Shown: in pieces, positions 33,476 to 44,293 of the stretch | Layout: the number at the start of each line of letters is the position of its first letter | Numbering within the stretch: position 1 is the stretch's first letter | Assembly: GCA_003550325.1 (NCBI GenBank) | Contig: QKWP01000032.1 | Location: 295,291 to 359,290, forward strand | From: Gigaspora rosea | Taxonomy: Eukaryota; Glomeromycota; Glomeromycetes; Diversisporales; Gigasporaceae | Direction: 5' to 3' | DNA length: 64,000 bases | The notes under the pieces: generated by a model | Databases searched by the model: none | Seen by the model: the letters and a program-made list of their open reading frames with translations, nothing else | Told to the model about the DNA's origin: nothing | Position numbers and translations under genes: made by a program

Positions 33476-36400
33476 TTAATCCCTAAATTGTGGCCGTCTA
33501 GCCTCATTTAAGGATCCAATCAATGTTTCGATCGTGTATATTATTTCTTCCTTTTTTAATGAACTTTCAGATGATTGTAATTGTGCTTCATTAAAAGTAA
33601 CAGGAATAGATCGGGTAAGCTCAGATGAATTATTTAAGCCAAATTTACTATTAATATAGTTCCTACGTTGGGCTTGAGCTTTATAAGTAAATGATTTCAT
33701 TTGCACACTTAATTTATCATTCCTGTCTAAACTTTCAAAGCTTTTATTTTGATTTGGATCTAGAAAACTGGTTTTCCTTAACTGAACTCGAAACTGTTGT
33801 TATTCTTTTTCATAGTCTGGATGGTTTCGTGGGCCCGAATCCGTATATCCCATCATAGCAAACAATTTTTTTCGTAACTGCCAAGAAAAAATTTATTAGA
33901 AAAAAAAATTAAGTATACATTTAATAACAATAATATATATTCTTACTTTCATAAATTTTGTACAGTTTCTTGCGGCCATTTCCCAATGCTTTTGAGTTAG
34001 TATAGATGGAATCAATGTTTTTAATATATTATTTACTTCTTCAATTATAGCATCTAGCCCCTGATGCTGATTTGACCATCCTGATCGCACTATTACAGAA
34101 TTTTGTTCGATAATTTGACGAATTTCAGGATAAAGACATAATAATTGTTCTCATCAGCTATCTCGATTACTTGGTAAATGGGATGCCGTCTTGCAGACCA
34201 AATAGGAGCAAACATTCTACGTTCAGCCGATTTAAGCAGAGGTTGATTGCATCTAACACCATGCAAAAGTTTATTATTGCTTGTAAGTACCAAAAGATCT
34301 AAACGCAAGATTAATATTAATAAGTTGAAATTCAAATGTTTATAATTTTATAATTATAAATACTTGTTCATATTTTAACTTATATAATTCATTCTTTTGA
34401 TTTTTAGCCCAATTGAGAAAACCATTAACGGATGGGTTAGAAACTGAAACAACATATGGCCAAACCAATTCCATTGCCATTGCATGCCGATAAATATTGC
34501 ACACTGAATCTCACGCCTTATGGTGATCCGCGCATTTTTTAAAATAGCATAACTGGCTTTCGGTTCTATATCCTTGATTGAGCAAAAGATCGTAAGTCAA
34601 TGGCCCTAAATTGTAAATTTAATTATATTTATATTTAAATTATTTTATATTTAAGGGTGTTCTTAAGTATTTCAATCAATTAATTTAATATTGATTGTGA
34701 TGACGCTCAAGTATCACAATCAATAATGATATTGATAGAGTTAAATACTTGAGCATTCTTTTTTTTCTGTTTGTGATTCTTTACTATGCCACCCAAAATC
34801 TAAAAAATCCAAAAAAAATTTTCTATTTAGCTGGCTACTAAGCTTAAACTTCAGTTGCATCAGCTTCTTATTATACCTAGTGATAAGAAAAATGCGCATT
34901 TTATAATAACATGTGCATGAATGTGCACGTTATAAAATGCGCATGATATCAGATGATATAATTTTTGGAATTTATGTTTTCCATTTGGAATATATCATCA
35001 AATTTTACCCCAATCTTGCTCTTATGTTCATTTATTTTCATTTTAGAATTTTTCGAGACCTTTGTATCCATATTTCTTAATTTCACCTGATATACTTTTG
35101 ATAGGATAAAATGCGCATGATTAAGGAATCATGCGCATGCGTAAACTCAACTCTATTATACCAATTTAAATTTTTTGTTGCAACAGCAACAGAATCAATT
35201 TATTAAATCATTGGCGAACTTGCTTTATAGCAGCAAGAAGTGTATATTTTTTTTATATTAATATTAATATTAATGTTATTTTTTTTAAAAGGTGCGTTGT
35301 ATTTATTATGTTTGTATCGAGGTATTGATTATTAGTTTTAAAAGCTTCAAGCATTACCATTTTTGAATATAAAGTGATGCTTGAGCAACCTTTATCAATG
35401 ACAAATTTTTGAAAAAAGATGGTTTGTTCATTGCAATGGTAACTCGATTTATTTATTCAATTTCTAACTACTGTATAAGCGTGAAATAACATTCATGGGC
35501 ATTATTTTGAAATCGAATTCTTCAAAAATAGTTTAGTGATCTCGAATGAGCACCAATGGGCTTTCTGAGTCAATGACCTTCCATAAGTGCATTATTTATA
35601 AGCACACTTCACATGCACTTTTTTTCATTTGATCAGCCTAATGCGATTTAATATTATATGTAGGTTATATTCAATAAGTGTGCATTCTGTAAGTGCACTT
35701 TTCCTAATTACATGCATTTATAGAAGATTGGCTGTATTGGATTCGCATATGGGTATATCCGCTTATACAGTAATTAAAAATTTACTTCAAGTTCATTGAG
35801 CAAGTTGCTTAAGATTTAGAATTAAAATTTATACCAGTTCAATTCAACAAAAGCTTTTAGCATATTCATTTCCTCATGAAGTGGGCCAGGTAATAAAATA
35901 ATTCCCAGATAATTATTTTTAAATTTTTGTGCAAAATTATAAAGAACCCCATCACAAACCATCACTATCCATTTTCGAGTACCCTTACTAATTCCACTAA
36001 TTTCCTGAATATGATCTAGGATTTTACTTTCATTATCTATTGAATTAGGATTTATGGGCAAAGGATCTGGAACAAGTATCTCAGGTATATTAATGCTTTT
36101 CTGAGAAATTGGTTCATTAGATATACTAGTATTTAACTGATGGTGTTTAAAGATTAAAGGTTTATTCAAATTTTTTTTTCAGGTGTAGCTTGTTTAGTTG
36201 CATGCTGAGTTTCGGCAAGTGTAGGAAGTTTTGCATTACATTGTGGGCATTTACATTTAGAATTTTCTATTTTATTTTTGCCATATTCGTGATACTGTTT
36301 TTGTGCATCAGTTTTTATATTTGCTAAATTATCAATGATATTTATATTTTTCTTTTTTTCTTCACATGCTTCAGCTAAAATGGTTGAAAGATATTCATAG

Positions 36401-37584
36401 AGTTGTTAATCAAGTAATATTTGCATTTCTGGAGTAACATCAAACAATCCTTGAATTTGTGACATGTTAAGATTTTGATATAACCAAGGATTTTCAAACT
36501 TTTGTATTTGATTAAGCGAACTAAAATTAAATAAAACAAAGCTAGTAACTGTATGAAAAATAACTTTGTTATAACCACGATCTAAGTAGTTTTTTTGTCC
36601 TTTTTGTTCATTATCAAAGGCCATAAACAGTAATCCATCTGGAATTGGTTCTGAATTACCAGCTAGCATTTCTTGCTATTTAATAAACTTAGTATAACCA
36701 CCTGCAGTTATTAAACGACTATCAATATCGACAATGGTTTTAGATTTGGCTATAGAATATTTAATAGCTAATAATGCTAGGTTAATGGCAAATACATATT
36801 TTTGATGACGTATTCCATATATTATATCAATAGCTACAGTGCATTTAAAAAAGTTTTTCATTCTCAAGACAACTTTCATTCTCATTATATATTAGAGTTT
36901 CTATAAATTTTACCAAAACCAAATTTTGTTTACTAAGCCATTGAGATGGAGAATATTCTAAAAGGTTATCTAAATAAAATCGTTCATGATCATTTATTAA
37001 CTTAACGACATCATCATAAAAAGCATTTCATTCTCGTTTGGCAATTTCTACAATGGCTTCAACACGTTCTTGTTGATTATCAAATTTATTACCTAATATT
37101 TTTCTTAACTTTTCGTTTTTGAGTAGCAATTGTTTATTTAAATTCTCTAATTCATTAATCTTTTTTACAAGACTTTCAGATTCGAAATTCGGTAATGACA
37201 CTTGAATTCCAAAATCACAAAAATTCACATTATTATTAGGTAATCCATTTTTCTTTTTATTTTTTTTTCTTGAAACAAAAAAGGCAGAATTGTCAAATTG
37301 TTCTAATTGCTCAAGAAAAAAATTTTTAATAATTATGTGTTGTAATGCTTTTGACATACAGAGTATTCATTTAAAGAATCAAATAATAGAGACAATTTTG
37401 GAAGATACTTAACCAAAGCCTTTGCTTTATTTACTACCATGGGGGCATTTGCATTACGCCACTTTTGATTTTCAGGTGTCTCGCACTTTGCCAATTCGCT
37501 TTTTGGATAATCTTTTACAAGAAATTCAAACAAGCAAGGCAACTCTTTGGCTTCTTTTTTTGAATTCGCCATGTTAATATACAA
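33476..37584 (-). pseudogene. Decayed multi-exon gene of a repeated Rhizophagus-type family, RNase H/DDE-like hallmarks
   Basis: Coding blocks can be followed on the minus strand from an ATG at 37584. They are an N-terminal domain (37584-37333), a coiled coil ('LVKKINELENLNKQLLLK', near 37175-37120), 'TVAIDIIYGIRH' (36840-36805), 'MAFDNEQKGQKNYLDRG' (36640-36585), 'RKWIVMVCDG' (35985-35955), 'LLPGPLHEEMNMLKAFVELNW' shortened in places (35910-35835), 'MAMELVWPYV' (34485-34455), 'RRHPIYQVIEIADE' (34190-34150) and a C-terminal part (33706-33476). Asp in 'AIDIIYG' and in 'VCDG', and Glu in the 'HEEM' motif, could be an RNase H-fold triad; that is inference. I know the family only as repeated uncharacterised proteins. 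Frameshifts and stops, including Trp-codon stops at 36676-36678 and 34511-34513, make this copy non-functional. Confidence 0.65.
34626..35820. other. Enlarged intron-like interval with short inverted repeats
   Basis: This lies between the 'FVELNW' block (GTATAA donor on the minus strand near 35833) and the next block. Its ~1.2 kb is far longer than the other introns here. It contains a ~108-bp inverted-repeat element at about 34652-34759 (AAGGGTGTTCTTAAGTATTT against ..AAATACTTGAGCATTCTT). It also has repeated AATGCGCAT motifs at 34890-35150 and CATTTATA/AAGTGCA motifs at 35576-35720. Insertions of non-autonomous elements are the likely cause. Confidence 0.5.
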
Positions 37585-37799
37585 GTATATATAAACTTTA
37601 AACAGGAATAAAAAAAAAACTGCTTTGTAAGCTTTTGGGGATCCTTGGGGATTCTAAAACTACAAACTTCAAAGGGTATATTTTAATTGTTGGTTTTTTT
37701 TTGAGAAACCGGACAAATATTTTTTAAGGTAACGAAGTTCCTTGAAAAGAATTAACATCCACCAATTAAATTTTGAGGAACATTCTAGATACGATTTCC

Positions 37800-38140
37800 C
37801 AATTTGGTAAAATACCGGACTGCAATAGGTGTTTGGCTAAAGCCTCAGGGTACTTTTAATAGTGAATTACTCGAAAGAGTATACTGGAAGGAACATTGAA
37901 CATGGGTAGAAGCCAGAGAGTTTAAATAGGCAATTCCCTAGTTGGATTGCAGGTATGGCATCTAGTGTAGAACCTTCGGGCAAACTACTTAAATTAGACA
38001 ACCAAAAGTTGTACGTGTAGCTAGTTGTACTCTCGTTATACAAATGTAATATGTGGCACAGTCATATTGACTGGGCCAACCCGCTTGGACCAATAAAGTG
38101 CTAGGGTACCAAGTGGTCACCTTAATATTAAAAAAAAAAA
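37800..38140 (+). repeat. 3' fragment of the SINE family with A-rich tail
   Basis: GAGTTTAAATAGGCAAT, TAGTGTAGAACCTTCGGGC and AATTAGACAACCAAAAGTTG match 39540-39640 of the complete copy closely and in the same order. The fragment ends in A10 near 38130-38140. The upstream half does not match, so it is truncated or rearranged. Confidence 0.72.
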
Positions 38141-38739
38141 CAACCACAAACATGTGGATTAATAATTAAACTATAAATTATATTAATAATCAATATAATA
38201 CAATCAAACTAATCGCATATGAAGTAAAATTTTATAAGGAATTTTTTCAATAAGATAACTAGAGCAGCTTCATTAGTGAAATTATAAGATATAGTACTTT
38301 TTTTAAAAAGTTTTTTGCTCTTCCTCAACAACCTAATTTCCCAATAGAGGACATAATAATTATTTGATGAATTGTGTAATTTTGCCATCTTATAAAAACT
38401 AGAGACTGATTGGGATTTGTTTATTGTTATAAAAATATTAAATAAATATTTTTAATGTTAATACGCTTAATAAAGTCATTTGATATTACTGGGTTTTGGT
38501 AACGGTCTAAAATCTCTTGCTGTCATAAAGCAATTTTCACTAATGACCCCATTAGTTAATTTTGTATAAAAGATTTTAGTAGCTAATCCGTAGAATGAAG
38601 AATAACAAATATAATTTCTACTAGGGATATTGCATTAATAACTTTCTTTGTGATATTGTCTTAGGCACATTAATTTTTTCATATGCTTATTTTTTTAAAA
38701 TATAAATTGCTTATTCAGTTATTATAAATGAAATATCCC

Positions 38740-39783
38740 TAGGGTGTGGCGACTTAGGGAAGTTGGTAAGTTGTCACCCCCAAGTGGCAGGTCTAGGGTT
38801 CAAATCCCACTGGCGACGCTTTGAAAAAATAGACCTGTGTTACGGTAACCATTTCTTGTCGATCGGTTGGGTATATTACTTGTAGTCCTTGGTTATCATC
38901 TTGAATAGAAGCTTTCAGGCGAAGTTGTGTCTGGTGATACAGACAAATACAAGGAACCGGAGAAATGGAAACCCATTTGGAAAGTCCCGAGTAAGGAGGT
39001 AGCAATGAGCTTGGACGGTGCTACCAGAACCGGAATATCAGAAACCGGAGCTGGAGAACTGGACGACATGACCTTCGAAGGAGAGGGTCTACCAACCTGG
39101 CCGCCGGAGTCGTACTGAAGAAAAAGGACCTATGTTCTGGAATTAGGTACTAGAGGAAGAAAAACCATAGTAGCACCTAATGCTGGGTAGATCAACCCGT
39201 CCGGGCCAACTGGTTTGGAAGTTTGGGGCACCCAGTGATGGACTGGTAGGAAAGTAATGGTGGGTCCTGGGGTCAGTGTGAACCTTACAAGGGCAGAAGT
39301 AGGTAATGGTAGCGGTTAGGTACCCCCTGACTGCAAGTTGCTTGCCTCAGTGAGTGCGTAAGTTACCGAAGTGTAGGTAATACCTGTGTGGGACAGGGAC
39401 TGCTCTACCAAGTTTACCCGCGAGGATAAATTAGTCCTAAGGGGATGTAGGTAGCATCCGGGACTGTCTTCGACTGACTAATGTATCGGAGGGCTGTACT
39501 GGTGATCACAAATAGGATTGACATGCGAAGCGTTGAACCAGAGGGTTTAAATAGGCAATCTTCTAGTTGGGTTGTAGGTATGGCAACTAGTGTAGAACCT
39601 TCGGGCGGACTACTTAAATTAGACAACCAAAAGTTGTACGTGTAGCTAGTTGTACTCTCATTCAATGTAACTCAATTGTGGGTGTGCCCAAAGAGGTGCC
39701 CTTGATCCACAGGCTTGATTAAATAAACTCTCACACAAAGCGGGAACTTTAACACAAAAATTAAAAAAAAAATAAAATAAAAA
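38740..39783 (+). mobile_element. Complete ~1-kb tRNA-headed SINE with 15-bp target duplication
   Basis: The element is flanked by perfect 15-bp repeats TAAATGAAATATCCC at 38725-38739 and 39784-39798. The 5' end carries tRNA-like promoter boxes: an A-box-like GACTTAGGGAAGTTGG (38751-38766) and a B box GGGTTCAAATCCC (38796-38808). The body is much richer in G/C than its surroundings and has no coherent long frame. The 3' end is A-rich (39757-39783). These are the signs of a Pol III-transcribed retroposon mobilised by a LINE. Two partial relatives lie at 32313-32640 and 37800-38140. At about 1 kb it is unusually long for a SINE. Confidence 0.82.
38745..38820 (+). promoter_or_regulatory. tRNA-derived internal Pol III promoter (A and B boxes)
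   Basis: The segment resembles a tRNA from the D arm to the T arm. The A-box-like motif is at 38751-38766 and a canonical B box GGTTCAAATCC at 38797-38807. The acceptor ends do not pair (both sides read GGCGAC), so it is a tRNA-like head and not a working tRNA gene. It probably drives transcription of the SINE. Confidence 0.72.
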
Positions 39784-39957
39784 TAAATGAAATATCCCGT
39801 AATCGCCTAACATAAGAATGTAAATTAAATAAATAAGTAATCAAATATATTACCTTTTTGGGGCTCAGAGTAATAATTTTAAAATTCATATCGATATTTT
39901 TCATATTTGTAATAAATTAATTAATACATTATAGTTATGCAATAACAATGATATGAC

Positions 39958-40340
39958 CAGTGTTGGAAATTTCAGACTCAAACACTGTGCTCATGAGAAC
40001 AGTATAATAACTATATGTGTTCTCAAACAATTGGTTACTGTTCTCACTAAAAAAAAAANAAAAAAAAAAAACACATAATGTTATAAATATGAACTTCCTC
40101 AAATAAGTAGTTATTATACAAATTGAAATATTATCCATGAAAATTAAATATGAATTTTTCATATAAATTTTTATAAGTTTTGTTTTGCTGAGAAATTATA
40201 TTATACTCTTATGAGAACAATATTATTATTTTACTGTTCTCAAAAAATTTTTTGATAGTGAACAGTAAAAAATTTATATTGTTCTCAAATTTATAATAGT
40301 GTTCTCATGAGAACTCTGAGAACACTAATTTCCAACACTG
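39958..40340. mobile_element. 383-bp hAT-type MITE with perfect 8-bp duplication
   Basis: The ends are CAGTGTTGGAAATTT and, on the other strand, CAGTGTTGGAAATTA, flanked by GATATGAC at 39950-39957 and 40341-40348. The interior carries many GAACA/TGTTCTC motifs, e.g. CTCATGAGAACA. One undetermined base in a poly-A run (40059) is the only assembly ambiguity. CAGTG ends and 8-bp duplications fit hAT. Confidence 0.88.
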
Positions 40341-40552
40341 GATATGACGTAATAGCATAGTAAAATTACAATAAAACGAAGAAAAATCAATTAAAAATTT
40401 GATTTTTTAATTTAAAATCTACAAGAGATACAAACATATTAAAGTAAAATTAATACAAAGGTAATAATAATGTTGATCGAAGTTAACAAGAAAAAGACAA
40501 AATTTATAGTAAGGTTAATTTAATTTTTATCTAATTAATTTTAGAATCTAAA

Positions 40553-42352
40553 ATGGCTAGAACACGAAATGTTGTTAAGAAAAATAAGATAGTAAAAGAT
40601 GAACATTCCTTTGTAATTAAATTATTCTTTGTATACTTTGTTATATTATTGATTATTTTATATAATTGTTAGCTCCTGAAGCAAATAATTCGGTTGAAGA
40701 TCATGAGCGACAAGCCACGAATGTAGGAGTTGCAGTAAATAAAAGGAAAAAAGTTTCAAATCGAACTAACGTAAAAAAAAGAAGAGAATATAAAGAACCT
40801 ATCGATGAGTCTCCACTAAGATCTGTTGAAACAAATAATTCAGCTGAAGATCATGAGCTACAAGTGAAAGTTACAGCAAATAAAGGAAATAAATCTTCAA
40901 ATCGTACTAATATGAAAAAGAGATTGGAAATCGAACCAACTTTGATCAATAGTGATGATGGTATAATTTTATTTATGCCTTTTACAGTACACAAATAATA
41001 TTAACATATTGTATATTTTAGAGATAATTCAACTGTTATGCACTCTGTTCGCTTTAATTAGAGACGATCTGCCATCTAAAAATATTGTACAACAAAGAGA
41101 ACAAACAGCTAAAGCTTCATTGTCATCCTCATTAATTAGAAGCTCTTTGTCTTATAATAAATGGCCATTTGCATCTAAAGCTACTCCATCTTTTTCATAT
41201 AGAAGTGAAGTGATTCTCCTGAAAGTATTTATAGTAAACGATCACCATTACCCAATATCACCTCATCTCCCTTAATCAACCATACTTTTGATAATACTAA
41301 TAACCAGCGCCCATTAATATCAAACAAAATTGATAATTCCTCAACTTCCCTTATCGGTCCCTTTAAAAATGATTTGGAGCTTTGTCTATACCTCGTACAG
41401 CATCCCAATCTTACTAAGTTAACAATGAGTATGATAGAGGCAGGTGGCCAAGACTCTACAGTTATCCAAGAAAAAGCTAACAAGTTCAATGTATTACCAG
41501 AAAAAGTAAGTTTTAATATAATTTTTTTTTTAAATGTTAAGGTGAGACCTTGCTTTTATCTTTATTAAATTTAATAGAAACTTTTTACAATACTGAAAGA
41601 AATTTCAATTTTTTTAAATCTAATGCTAAGAATAAAAACTCAGACATATATCTAAGTAAACCTAAATACTTATCTGCGGCCTAAACCTGTTTTAATATAA
41701 ATTTAAGTAATATTAATAGTTCAATTACTTAATATTTTATTAAAATAGGACCTCGGGACTCTCCAAATGCATCTTAAAGGCCTACCTGAACCGTAAACAA
41801 GCACATTATCGATGCACTGGTTAGATCCTTATTTAAAAGTATTCAAACCAGTGCATCAGAACGTACTACATTGCAAAGATGGGCCTTTGGTTGCTTTTGG
41901 GATTACAATGCATCTTTAAGAAAAGAACTTAGAAAATTAGTTCCTGAATTTATTAGAAAATATAAGTAAGTTTTTATAAATAATAGTTAATGCTTATTTA
42001 AACAAAAAGAAAATTAAATATTGTTTTTCAGGTTGACTAAGGCAAGGCAACCAGAAATGCAGCAAATTTCTGAATATATAACAGAAAGTAACTGGGAAGC
42101 ATTTTTAAAGCCTCAAATGGATATTTTAGACTTAGAGAAGACATTTAGGAAACAGCCCGAAAATGTTGTTAAATTCACTAAGTTTATATGATCAGCTTTT
42201 AACCTCTTTGTCCAAGAAAATCTTTTGGACAAAGATGTGATTAATGAAGTCAAAGATCTTAATTATATGACAGTTAATATGATTATATTTATAGCTGATG
42301 GAAACGATTCCTTGCAGCAATTAGATCTTGGGTCACTTTTAAAGTTTGACTA
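40553..42352 (+). pseudogene. Decayed multi-exon gene, family not recognised
   Basis: Coding blocks on the plus strand start with 'MARTRNVVKKNKIVKD' at 40553. A basic region with an internal duplication follows (40670-40970; 'NNSVEDHE..SNRTNVKKR' and 'NNSAEDHE..SNRTNMKKR'). Next come 'QHPNLTKLTMSMIEAGGQD' (41400-41455), 'LQRWAFGCFWDYNASLRKEL' (41875-41930) and 'YITESNWEAFLKPQMDILD' (42075-42130), ending at 42350-42352. GT..AG intron candidates separate them: donor at the GTATAA near 40972, acceptor near 41030, and an intron at about 41967-42031. At least three nonsense codons in the last two blocks mark it as a pseudogene. The composition suggests a nuclear, basic protein; I cannot assign a function. 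Confidence 0.5.
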
Positions 42353-43932
42353 GCATATTCCAATAAAATGGAATTTTAAGATTCTTAAAATAATTGATGC
42401 TCTTCGTATAGTATAGCTAATACCACTTAATATTGTATTTAAAAGGAAATATTGGTTTAACACTAGTCACCTTTCAAATCTGTCACTTTGAAAAAAAAGC
42501 ATTATGTTCAATAAATCGGATTGCTTTTAAGCTTATATTATTTCTAGTAATCATTCAGATATTGTCACTTTAAAACTAAAAAAATATATATATAGTATAT
42601 ATATATTTATTATAATACTTATCAAAAATCTACCGAGATAGGAATTGCTAACAGAGCGTATCATGTGGAATTAAAGCATTGGTCCAAAATAAGAAACTAT
42701 AAATTCCATTTTTAAGAGCAACACATCTAAAATTCTACTATAAAGCGGGTTAAGTACTGTTATCCTATATCAACTTCTTCAAAGATATTAGGTAACTAGA
42801 GTGATCTTAGACAGTGAACACTTTGTGTAACTTCAAACTTTGTTACTGTGGTATATCTAAGTCAGTATGGCGTTTTTAAGAAAACTTAACAAAGAAGATT
42901 TAAGGCAATTTGCAATTACGAAAGAGGCTACAATTAAAAGTATATGAGGATACTAATAACTGTTTGATTTGTGTAGTTAATAGTTGTTTTTATTATTGAA
43001 AGAGTATGAAGACTCGATGTTGAACTTGAGGTCCACATCAGCCACTTTTATACTTTTTGAAATTTTACAAATGTAACGGTCAATATCTTTTACATGTGTA
43101 ATATATACTATAACTATTATTAATAAAATATATAGTATAACTAGTATAAATATAATATATGTAATAAATAATATATATGTAATAAATAAAATATCTAGAA
43201 TATAAGCTATAAATATGACATCTTTTAGATATGTCAGATCTACGATTTTTGTCCGCAGCAATCGCCTAGCCAATCAGATCGTTGGTCTATTAATAAGTAT
43301 AGGTGTAAATATTTGACAACTCCTATCTTGGCAACCAGAGGTCGTACAGGGACGTACTATAGCTTATTCGAACCGTCTCATCGCGCTGAGTCGAATGGTA
43401 GTTGTTTCATCGAATTTGGATCACTGGTTCAAACGTTATGTCCGTTTTTGTGATATTTTACAGGTTAACAGTACAATTCTAGCAGATGTAACTCTATCGA
43501 AAAATGCTATCAAGGTCGAAATATTACTTATAAATGGCGTTAAGTAATTAAAATTCCTGAACAATTAATATGTATTGCTTATAATAAAATCAAGTTTGGT
43601 TTATGTACTTTACCAAATGTAACCTGATTTCTTATCGTTATTAAGATAAAGTTTTTTGTAACATTTATTAGTTTTATTAAGATCTGCAGTCGGTATTGAA
43701 ATTTCTCGTTGTGCTGCTTTGTTTGAGGTTACTATTTGAGTTCAAAGGAGATACCTTTGACCCGCGATAAAAAGTTACTTCTTTTTATAGATATAAATAC
43801 AATATTTTAGGAATTTGGTCTGAAGTGTCTTTTTACAAAAATTATTCAAGCATTGGCACGTGTCAGAACCCAAAAAATTTATGACACAAACACGAATAGT
43901 CCCGTATATTCATCCCAATTTCAATATTTCTA
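42353..43932. other. Intergenic, nothing firmly recognised
   Basis: A short (AT)n tract lies at 42585-42610, and a degenerate TATATGTAATAAATA repeat at about 43080-43200. A somewhat GC-richer segment at 43255-43460 shows no coding frame and no tRNA that folds. Confidence 0.5.
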
Positions 43933-44293
43933 CAGTTCCGGACAGCATAAGATATCCTATTTTTTTAGCATAGTAAAAAATAATATAACTCAATCATAAA
44001 TTATTTTTTAAAAAAATTCTCTTACAAATTAATAGTTTTTTAGTTGAACTATATTTCTGTAAGAGGAATTTCTTTTATTTTTTTATTTTTGACCAAGTTA
44101 TAATGGGTTAAAGATTAGCAATTTTATATTTAGGTTGAGAATTTGGCGCATGTGATTATAAGGGACAAGCCAATAAAAGTCGATGTGCTGTAATCACGTG
44201 ACCATGCCGATCGGGTATGACCAATTAAAATTAGATATCTGGAAAGATTTAAATGGATCAAATCGTTATCAATCTTTTTTTTTAATAAAAAAA

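Noticed and set aside
33210-33479. 89-codon plus-strand frame rich in Phe/Tyr/Leu
   Set aside because: It overlaps the 3' end of the minus-strand gene remnant, and its hydrophobic composition simply reflects A/T-rich sequence.
32313-38140. Two same-orientation GC-rich segments as LTRs of one retrotransposon around the 33.5-37.6 kb gene
   Set aside because: The two segments match different parts of the complete SINE copy at 38740-39783 and not each other, so they are separate fragments and not LTRs.
38745-38820. A functional tRNA gene
   Set aside because: A and B boxes are present, but the acceptor ends do not pair and the segment is the 5' end of a repeat with target duplications.
38927-39118. 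63-codon plus-strand frame within the SINE body
   Set aside because: It lies inside a Pol III-type retroposon. The partial copies found do not cover this segment, so they offer no support for the frame. The antisense frame ending 'SPVGFEP' is the usual shadow of a tRNA T arm.
42977-43273. 98-codon minus-strand hydrophobic frame (Ile/Tyr repeats)
   Set aside because: It is the translation of a degenerate TATATGTAATAAATA repeat. A membrane protein is not supported.
43255-43460. Possible tRNA or coding exon (GC-richer patch with GGTTCAAACG)
   Set aside because: No matching A box at the right distance, no cloverleaf pairing and no long open frame.
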